A stretch of 7,906 bases of DNA, from contig NVRR01000143.1 in NCBI GenBank assembly GCA_002732675.1, forward strand, positions 1 to 7,906. Reading direction: 5' to 3'. Positions within the stretch are counted from its first letter, which is position 1. Each line of letters starts with the position of its first letter. Of this stretch, positions 1 through 4,390 are shown one piece after another. Both the position numbers and the translations under genes were made by a program. The notes under the pieces are model-generated. The model saw only the letters and a list, made by a program, of their open reading frames with translations. It made no database searches and was not told the origin of the DNA. The DNA is from Sneathiella sp. Lineage in GTDB: Bacteria; Pseudomonadota; Alphaproteobacteria; Sneathiellales; Sneathiellaceae.

Positions 1-374
1 TCGGTCAAGGTTACATTTATACATTCTGTTGCCAGCAATATCGTTCCGCTGCCTGCAAAATTCAGACTGATTTCTGCTGCTGCGTCTTCTCCCGACTGAA
101 CGGATATGGTCAGAAGCTCCAGCATTTCTGTTGGCGCTTTTTGGGAAATACCGGTGGATTTTACGGCTATCACATCGCCGAAATAAACACCGCTGCGGAC
201 CCGCGACCGATTATTGATCTTTTCCCAACGAAATCGTGATCCCGTAAGGGTAAACGCCCGATCAGTGCGCAGAAAACTCATTTCCCCGGGACTGGTAATT
301 GTTCCTTCCAGTGCTGCCGACAGAATTTCCAATTCTTCGGCCTCGGTCGCGATCAGTTTAAGGCCATCGGGCAT
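1..374 (-). CDS. DUF2948 family protein, C-terminus cut by window edge
   Basis: The minus-strand frame starts at the ATG at 374-372 and stays open to the left edge, giving 124 codons without a stop. It begins MPDGLKLIATEAEELEILSA and has the blocks FRWEKIN and FAGSGTILL. I recognise this pattern from the alphaproteobacterial DUF2948 family, which is usually about 140-150 residues, so roughly the last 20 residues lie outside the window. No catalytic motif, signal peptide or membrane segment is visible, and I know of no biochemical function for the family. The start is supported by AGGA about seven bases upstream (AACAGGATATCACG before ATG). The gene follows the murA stop by 28 bases on the same strand, so co-transcription with murA is likely. 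In many alphaproteobacteria the next gene after such a pair is hisD, but it is not visible here. The family call is from memory of its sequence pattern and its position next to murA. Confidence 0.78.
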   Translation of the reverse strand, partial: MPDGLKLIATEAEELEILSAALEGTITSPGEMSFLRTDRAFTLTGSRFRWEKINNRSRVRSGVYFGDVIAVKSTGISQKAPTEMLELLTISVQSGEDAAAEISLNFAGSGTILLATECINVTLT

Positions 375-402
375 CGTGATATCCTGTTGTACAGTTTATT
401 TG

Positions 403-1695
403 CTAACTGCCCGTTATACGCTCGATATCCGCGCCGCAGGCCGCCAGTTTCTCTTCCAGTCGCTCATAGCCACGATCAAGATGATAGACACGATTGATAA
501 CGGTTTCTCCCGTCGCTGCCAAGCCCGCAAGTACAAGTGAGACCGATGCCCTTAGATCTGTCGCCATTACCGGGGCGCCGACAAGCTGATCAACACCGCG
601 GACCAAGGCAGAATGTCCGTGAACCGTGATATTGGCACCAAGCCTTGCCAGCTCCGGTACATGCATGAAGCGGTTTTCAAAGATGGTCTCGGTTATCATG
701 GCGGCGCCGTTGGCGATGGTCATCAAGGCCATCATCTGCGCCTGCATGTCGGTCGGATAACCTGGATACGGTAACGTCATCAAGTCGACGCCATTCAGGG
801 TCGGCCCGGTGCGAGAGACAATCAGGCCAGTTTCCGTTTCAACGACTTCTGCGCCGGCTTCAATCAAAACCTCGATCACAGATTTTATAAGGTCTGCAGA
901 TGTGTTGGTGAGTTCGATTGTACCGCCCGTGATCGCCGCGGCAATAGCATAGGTACCGGTTTCGATACGGTCCGGCATGACCCGATACTGGGTTCCGTGA
1001 AGTTTGCGAACACCGTTGATGACCAAGCGGTCCGTCCCATCTCCTTCAATATCGGCGCCCATTTGCCGCAATAGCTGGACCAGATCCGTGATCTCTGGCT
1101 CGCGGGCGGCATTCTCAAGAACCGTTGTTCCCTCTGCGAGGCAAGCGGCCATTAACAGGTTTTCCGTCGCGCCAACAGAGGCGGGTTCAAATCGGATTTC
1201 GGCGCCCTTTAACCCATTGGGAGCAATGGCCTCCATATAACCCCCAACGATATCAATTTTGGCGCCCATTTGTTCGAGCCCGCTGATATGCAGGTTCATT
1301 GGACGCGTACCGATGGCGCAGCCGCCTGGAAGTGACACACGTGCTCTGCCGACGCGGGCAAGCAGGGGCCCCATGACCAGTGCGCCTGCGCGCATCTTAC
1401 GGACAATGTCGTAGGGGGCTTCGGTATTTGTGATCTCCGCCGCTGTTATTGACAGGGAGCGACCACTGCAGCTGCCACTACCCGTCATTTGCCCATCCAT
1501 CACAGCGGCCGCGCCATGCTGACAGAGTAGGCTGATCAGGGTCGAGATGTCGGCAACATGCGGAAGATTGGAAAGGGTGAGTGTTTCTTCCGTGAGAAGG
1601 CTCGCAACCATAAGCGGCAGGGCGGCGTTTTTTGCACCGCTGATTTCGATTTTGCCGTTGAGTGGCTTGCCACCCCGTATCCGAATACTATCCAT
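403..1695 (-). CDS. murA: UDP-N-acetylglucosamine 1-carboxyvinyltransferase (MurA)
   Basis: MurA transfers enolpyruvate from phosphoenolpyruvate to UDP-GlcNAc, the first committed cytoplasmic step of peptidoglycan synthesis. The protein is 430 residues, close to the usual 418-430, and is co-linear with E. coli MurA. Visible family residues are K22 and N23 in the N-terminal AKNAALP, the flexible-loop cysteine C126 in [11 protein letters not shown] (E. coli Cys115), D316 in [10 protein letters not shown] (Asp305) and R408 in [13 protein letters not shown] (Arg397). C126 is the residue that fosfomycin alkylates, so the enzyme is predicted to be of the sensitive type rather than the Cys-to-Asp type. 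The offset of about 11 residues from E. coli arises before the cysteine, probably in the segment around residues 66-90. The ATG at 1695 matches the family N-terminus (MDSIRIRGG) and has AGGA upstream (AACAGGATAGTTTTC). A DUF2948-type gene follows after 28 bases, suggesting an operon. Nothing about the gene looks damaged. Confidence 0.98.
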   Translation of the reverse strand: MDSIRIRGGKPLNGKIEISGAKNAALPLMVASLLTEETLTLSNLPHVADISTLISLLCQHGAAAVMDGQMTGSGSCSGRSLSITAAEITNTEAPYDIVRKMRAGALVMGPLLARVGRARVSLPGGCAIGTRPMNLHISGLEQMGAKIDIVGGYMEAIAPNGLKGAEIRFEPASVGATENLLMAACLAEGTTVLENAAREPEITDLVQLLRQMGADIEGDGTDRLVINGVRKLHGTQYRVMPDRIETGTYAIAAAITGGTIELTNTSADLIKSVIEVLIEAGAEVVETETGLIVSRTGPTLNGVDLMTLPYPGYPTDMQAQMMALMTIANGAAMITETIFENRFMHVPELARLGANITVHGHSALVRGVDQLVGAPVMATDLRASVSLVLAGLAATGETVINRVYHLDRGYERLEEKLAACGADIERITGS

Positions 1696-1712
1696 GAAAA
1701 CTATCCTGTTCC

Positions 1713-1740
1713 GCCAGCTTAGAACTGATCAACTGCTGGC
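1713..1740 (-). promoter_or_regulatory. hairpin in the murA 5' leader
   Basis: A six-base inverted repeat (GCCAGC at 1713-1718, GCTGGC at 1735-1740) with a 16-base loop lies in the murA leader. Its proximal arm ends about 17 bases before the start codon, close to the AGGA ribosome-binding site. An AT-rich stretch containing GATAAT lies just upstream of it (around 1748-1753 on the minus strand), but I find no matching -35 at normal spacing. The hairpin could influence translation, but short GC-rich stems of this size also occur by chance. Confidence 0.25.
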
Positions 1741-1771
1741 AGAATATTATCTTGTAAAAGTTACCAAAACA

Positions 1772-1818
1772 GGCGCTTTTTTATCCCTCTTTCAAGGGAA
1801 AGAAAAGAAAATGGCGCC
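1772..1818 (-). terminator. possible terminator between dcd and murA
   Basis: On the minus strand, downstream of dcd, an outer GGCGC/GCGCC pair (1814-1818 with 1772-1776) encloses an A/T ladder. It also encloses an inner TCCCT/AGGGA stem (1784-1788 with 1795-1799) with a six-base loop. The sequence just after the stem on the minus strand is TGTTTTGG, a short and imperfect U-rich tail. The structure is placed where a terminator for dcd would be expected, before the murA leader. The tail is weak and the long stem has interruptions, so this is tentative. The rest of 1696-1897 also holds an inverted repeat CTGCCG/CGGCAG (1853-1858 with 1878-1883). Its CTGCC arm could instead pair with GGCAG at 1840-1844. 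I see no gene in this interval. Confidence 0.35.
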
Positions 1819-1897
1819 CTACTAGCCCATTTTTATTTAGGCAGAGGCGAAACTGCCGCTAAATAGTGGCTTAAAAACGGCAGCATGCGACGATAAA

Positions 1898-2452
1898 TTA
1901 CAGTTTGGGAAGAGTGACACCTTGTTGGCCCATATATTTGCCCGCCCGATCCGCATAGGAGACTTCGCAAGGCTCGTTGCCTTTGAGGAAAAGGAACTGG
2001 CAGGCGCCTTCATTCGCATAAATCTTGGCGGGCAGGGGGGTGGTGTTGGAAAACTCCAAGGTGACATGCCCTTCCCATTCCGGCTCCAGCGGTGTGACGT
2101 TGACGATGATTCCGCAGCGGGCATAGGTGGATTTTCCGAGGCAAATCACCAGAACATCGCGGGGAATACGGAAATATTCAACCGTTCGGGCAAGGGCAAA
2201 GGAATTTGGTGGTATGACGCAGACATCCGTCTGCCGATCAACGAAACTCTGTTCGGAAAAGGCTTTTGGGTCGACTGTAACCGAATCGATGTTGGTGAAA
2301 ATTTTAAATTCGTCTGAAACCCGGGCGTCGTAACCATAAGACGACAGGCCATAGGAAATTGTTCCTTCCCGTTTCTGGCTTTCCACAAATGGTTCAATCA
2401 TCCTGTTTTCGAGGGCTGCAGATCTGATCCATTTATCAGATTGAATGGACAT
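1898..2452 (-). CDS. dcd: dCTP deaminase (Dcd)
   Basis: Dcd deaminates dCTP to dUTP in the cytoplasm, feeding dUMP and then thymidylate synthesis. I chose the ATG at 2452 (184 residues, starting [10 protein letters not shown]), the usual length for the alphaproteobacterial form. An in-frame ATG nine codons upstream (2479) has no ribosome-binding site and would sit only a few bases after the predicted transcription start. The chosen ATG has GGAGA eight bases upstream. Family motifs run through the whole protein: [12 protein letters not shown] near residues 33-44, [20 protein letters not shown] near 104-123 (substrate-binding Ser and Arg in GKSTYAR), and GHVTLEFSN near 128-136, where E133 corresponds to the catalytic glutamate (E. 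coli Glu138). The C-terminus ends in [12 protein letters not shown], typical of the group. I cannot tell from sequence alone whether it also hydrolyses dUTP, though it resembles the monofunctional proteobacterial type. The preceding small gene is 85 bases upstream on the same strand. Confidence 0.97.
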   Translation of the reverse strand: MSIQSDKWIRSAALENRMIEPFVESQKREGTISYGLSSYGYDARVSDEFKIFTNIDSVTVDPKAFSEQSFVDRQTDVCVIPPNSFALARTVEYFRIPRDVLVICLGKSTYARCGIIVNVTPLEPEWEGHVTLEFSNTTPLPAKIYANEGACQFLFLKGNEPCEVSYADRAGKYMGQQGVTLPKL

Positions 2453-2490
2453 AATTTTACTCTCCGGGTCACTGGTCATTCGGGATCGGC

Positions 2491-2519
2491 ATACTACAGT
2501 CTGTATCAGGGCGGGCCAA
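2491..2519 (-). promoter_or_regulatory. putative sigma-70 promoter of dcd
   Basis: On the minus strand TTGGCC (2519-2514) is followed after exactly 17 bases by TAGTAT (2496-2491). Each matches four of six consensus bases. Transcription would start near 2484, about 30 bases before the dcd ATG at 2452. That supports the 184-residue start over the upstream ATG at 2479. Confidence 0.45.
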
Positions 2520-2537
2520 GATCAAAAGCGGCAAATA

Positions 2538-2711
2538 TCATTTACCCAGACGATCTTTGTTCTTGATCGCCGCCGGTGCTGCTTCCCCGCGATGACGCTG
2601 TAGGCTTTTTCTTTTGCGCAAGTTATCGCGCAAGGCATCCGACAGAGCGGCTGCTTTTTCGGCCTGCTTCTTTTCTCTTTCGCTTTGGTCGCCTTCTTTG
2701 CCGTTCGTCAT
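2538..2711 (-). CDS. small basic alphaproteobacterial protein, 57 residues
   Basis: A short gene starts at the ATG at 2711-2709 with GGAG six bases upstream (GTGGAGTGACCG) and ends in TGA at 2538-2540. The product begins MTNGKEGDQSEREKKQAEKA. It continues with an Ala/Leu-rich helix containing ALRDNLRKRKSLQRHR near residues 26-41 and a lysine/arginine-rich tail. It is strongly charged, with no signal peptide, membrane segment or cysteines, and is probably a helical cytoplasmic protein. I recognise the general pattern, an acidic/Lys start followed by LRxNLxKRKxxxR, from small uncharacterised proteins common in alphaproteobacteria, often close to murA. No function is known to me; a nucleic-acid or ribosome contact is suggested only by its charge. 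It is 85 bases upstream of dcd on the same strand and divergent from the tRNA-Thr gene. Automatic annotation could miss it because of its size. Confidence 0.72.
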   Translation of the reverse strand: MTNGKEGDQSEREKKQAEKAAALSDALRDNLRKRKSLQRHRGEAAPAAIKNKDRLGK

Positions 2712-2787
2712 CGGTCACTCCACCGCTCATATTGACCCATATTGTTGTTTTCAATAGACGGGTTTTACGAAATGCGCAAATTTGCCA

Positions 2788-2816
2788 TTGCAGAACCGCC
2801 GCCGCTCTTATATACA
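2788..2816 (+). promoter_or_regulatory. putative sigma-70 promoter of tRNA-Thr
   Basis: TTGCAG (2788-2793) and TATACA (2811-2816) are separated by exactly 17 bases. Transcription would begin about 40 bases before the mature tRNA 5' end at 2865, a normal leader length for a tRNA gene. The interval 2712-2787 is the divergent leader of the small minus-strand gene; no clear promoter for that gene was found. Confidence 0.55.
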
Positions 2817-2864
2817 GCGGCTTGCAAATCTCATTTGCGGGCAAGACGTTATCCGCCCACTCAA

Positions 2865-2939
2865 GCCGCCGTAGCTCAGGGGTAGAGCACTCCCTTGGTA
2901 AGGGAGAGGCCGACAGTTCGAATCTGTCCGGCGGCACCA
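2865..2939 (+). tRNA. tRNA-Thr (anticodon GGU)
   Basis: The 75-base sequence folds as a complete cloverleaf. The acceptor arm is GCCGCCG with CGGCGGC, the D stem GCTC/GAGC with loop AGGGGTA, and the anticodon stem CTCCC/GGGAG with loop TTGGTAA. The variable loop is AGGCC and the T stem GACAG/CTGTC with loop TTCGAAT. The anticodon GGT (2897-2899) reads ACC and ACU threonine codons. The discriminator is A and the CCA end is encoded. All stems pair fully. It stands alone here, and its 3' end marks the change from conserved genes to an AT-rich, apparently acquired region. Confidence 0.98.
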
Positions 2940-3170
2940 GAAATTCAATAAATTACCTGCTTAAACCGCAGAATAATCCATTTTTCCTACGGTCAATGGC
3001 CTGAGTACTGTAATAAAATTATGTCAGTTGGTCAGCAAGTGTGATGGCTCGCCCTGTTATTATGTGGATTCCATAGTTATTGGAGTGCGCCAGAAGAGTG
3101 ACGATGGTCTGAACACGATAGGTATCCTGACGCCTCCGTTAGACCATAGAAAGAGATGCTTCAAAGAGCT
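2940..3170. other. intergenic region after tRNA-Thr, no convincing gene
   Basis: No supported gene. One plus-strand frame is open from about 2977 to 3210, but it has no ATG, only a TTG at 3028, and no clear ribosome-binding site. Its predicted peptide (VSKCDGSPCYYVDSIVIG near the start) matches nothing I recognise. Just after the tRNA a very short stem CTGC/GCAG (2957-2970) precedes TTTTT near 2981; it is too weak to call a terminator. The stretch is AT-richer than the genes to the left and could be a decayed relic. Confidence 0.4.
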
Positions 3171-3189
3171 TGTCCCAAGTTTGGGGACA
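3171..3189 (+). repeat. GC-rich hairpin, TGTCCCAA/TTGGGGACA
   Basis: TGTCCCAA (3171-3178) and TTGGGGACA (3181-3189) form a compact inverted repeat with a two-base centre and one extra G. It is followed by GACTTAATTTTC. The string GGGGACAGACTTAATTTTC resembles, from memory, sequences found beside REP-associated IS200-like (Y1) transposase genes and their solo relics. No transposase is present here. With the partly T-rich tail it could also act as a weak plus-strand terminator. Confidence 0.4.
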
Positions 3190-3197
3190 GACTTAAT

Positions 3198-3250
3198 TTT
3201 CACTAAATAAATCGTCAAAATACTAGATTTTAATGATTTATTTAGTGAAA
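3198..3250 (+). repeat. perfect 16-bp inverted repeat upstream of the CPBP-like gene
   Basis: TTTCACTAAATAAATC (3198-3213) and GATTTATTTAGTGAAA (3235-3250) are exact reverse complements. The symmetry continues inward imperfectly (TCAAAAT against ATTTTAA), leaving a core of about five bases, so the element is about 53 bp. The right arm ends 17 bases before the ATG at 3268 and just before the ribosome-binding site. It is almost entirely A/T. It could be an operator, an mRNA stem in the leader, a weak terminator, or the ends of a small mobile element. Confidence 0.7.
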
Positions 3251-3267
3251 CTTGTGAGGATGCTTGT

Positions 3268-4062
3268 ATGAAAATCTTGAACTCTGATAATCTCGTTTGG
3301 ACTTTTCTGGCGGCTGCGCTACTGGTGCAAGCTACGTTTGTCTATTGCGTTGCCAATAGCTTGATTCCCGATAACTATTACAATATGGGTCGGTTTTATA
3401 TCCTCTTTATTCTTGCCTTAGGCTTTGCCGTTTTAAGTAAAGGCCCTGGTGGGATACTTGATATCGTGCGTCCAATGCTGGTCTGGAAGGTTTCGCCGTG
3501 GTGGTATCTATACGCTATCTTTTGGCTCATAGCTTTCGCTGTTTTGGTCCTATTTATCAAAAATGTCTTTGAAGGCAATGCGTTTAAAGAAATCCCCCTG
3601 ACTTTCGGCGTCCTCGGTAATTTCGGTCTTATGAAGGGTATTTTCTCCGTAGCTTTCATTGAAGAAATGGTTTGGATCGGATTTGTTCTTACATTGCTCC
3701 GGAAAAAATTTACTTGGTTTGTCGCCAGCCAGATTTTAGCGGTGTTTTGGTATCTTTGGTGGATGCCAGCCATACTATACGGTAGAGCGGTCATTCCAGA
3801 TTTGCCGCTGCCAATTCTCTGGTTCCACTATATGGGGATAGCGGCCACGTGTGCCTGGGTTTACTACTTTACGAAAAGCGGACTAATTGTCGCGTTGATG
3901 CAGATGCTAACAAATACCGTGTCCCTAATTGTGCCTGTTCTTCCACATCTGTCCGATATGCAAACTTACGTTATTTTTATAGTTGGCAAATTTCTGCTCG
4001 CGGCCACACTTTTCTTCATATTTGGACCGAAGCCACTTTTTCGAAAAGGCAATTCTGGATAG
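3268..4062 (+). CDS. CPBP-like multi-pass membrane protein, catalytic residues largely lost
   Basis: The 264-residue protein has about seven or eight hydrophobic segments (near residues 8-30, 41-56, 78-98, 111-130, 132-145, 150-171, 185-201, 205-224 and 235-253, some probably re-entrant). Its layout matches the CPBP (Abi/CAAX protease) family: EEMVWIGF at 132-139 for the EExxxR motif, a second helix near 154-167 ending LWWMP, and a third, TKSGLIVALMQMLTN, at 202-216. The two glutamates are kept. The motif arginine is Ile137 (or Ile136 by strict spacing depends on alignment), the second-motif histidine is Trp (164/165), and the third-motif histidine is Gln212 or Met213, so protease activity is unlikely. 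Family members include CAAX proteases, bacteriocin maturation proteins and immunity proteins. The start has GAGG eight bases upstream. The gene is convergent with the synthetase gene and AT-richer than its neighbours. An export or self-protection role is only a guess from location, and a distant unrelated membrane family remains possible. Confidence 0.6.
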   Translation: MKILNSDNLVWTFLAAALLVQATFVYCVANSLIPDNYYNMGRFYILFILALGFAVLSKGPGGILDIVRPMLVWKVSPWWYLYAIFWLIAFAVLVLFIKNVFEGNAFKEIPLTFGVLGNFGLMKGIFSVAFIEEMVWIGFVLTLLRKKFTWFVASQILAVFWYLWWMPAILYGRAVIPDLPLPILWFHYMGIAATCAWVYYFTKSGLIVALMQMLTNTVSLIVPVLPHLSDMQTYVIFIVGKFLLAATLFFIFGPKPLFRKGNSG

Positions 4063-4390
4063 GGTTTATCGTGACGCTTGTCCTAAGTGTTCGCGTAAGA
4101 ATGACCTTACTTGTCCCGCGCTTCCACTCCTCTAATTTGCTCTTCTATTTACGAGGTGAGGCGAATGACCGTTTCTAAGAATGCCCCGTTTCTGGATACC
4201 GATAACGGGCCGATTCTTGCCAAGAAGCTCTCCTAAAGTCGAAGCTCAACAGCGCTACCTTCGCCTGGAGCCAATGAACAGGCGACCGCCGCTGTCGCCT
4301 GGATGAATTGCCGGTGTTGTACACCAATCGTCTTCTGCCCAATGCCCCGATCATCAAGACAAGCATTGATACCGACGGTGTCCAAGTTCC
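4063..4390. other. interval between convergent genes with coding-like fragments
   Basis: No intact gene is supported. An ATG at 4165 with AGGTGAGG just upstream opens a 23-codon plus-strand reading, MTVSKNAPFLDTDNGPILAK and three more residues, ending in TAA at 4234-4236. The next frame reads PKVEAQQRYLRLEP (from 4232), and the third frame reads DELPVLYTNRLLPNAPIIKT (from 4302), then SIDTDGVQVPYFLE, running to the end of the synthetase gene. Joined across two frame changes these look like one protein-like stretch, so the interval may hold a decayed gene. I do not recognise the product, and chance open frames could explain it. Confidence 0.3.
4279..4301. terminator. strong hairpin between convergent genes
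   Basis: CAGGCGAC (4279-4286) and GTCGCCTG (4294-4301) form a perfect eight-base GC-rich stem with a seven-base loop. It lies between the 3' ends of the CPBP-like gene and the synthetase gene, where a bidirectional terminator would fit. Neither strand has a U-rich tail after the stem, so intrinsic termination is doubtful; it may instead stabilise transcript 3' ends. Confidence 0.4.

Noticed and set aside
214..540. Plus-strand open frame of 108 codons
   Set aside because: Antisense to the DUF2948-type gene and the end of murA, both well supported.
1922..2317. Plus-strand open frame of 131 codons
   Set aside because: Antisense to dcd throughout; no motif or ribosome-binding site to support it.
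2623..2937. Minus-strand open frame of 104 codons
   Set aside because: It runs antisense through the tRNA-Thr gene and overlaps the small basic gene in another frame; the peptide is not protein-like.
2957..2986. Possible terminator after tRNA-Thr
   Set aside because: The stem is only four base pairs and is separated from the T-run by about ten bases.
3028..3210. Plus-strand frame of 60 codons starting at TTG
   Set aside because: No ATG, no ribosome-binding site, and its end is the hairpin and inverted-repeat DNA read through as protein.
3396..3794. Minus-strand open frame of 132 codons
   Set aside because: Antisense to the CPBP-like gene, whose hydrophobic segments and ribosome-binding site support the plus strand.
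3849..4178. Plus-strand open frame of 109 codons overlapping the end of the CPBP-like gene
   Set aside because: Out of frame with the membrane protein, no ribosome-binding site, composition without domain character.
4175..4366. Minus-strand frame of 63 codons downstream of the synthetase gene
   Set aside because: Arginine-rich peptide with no family resemblance; the plus-strand fragments look more protein-like.
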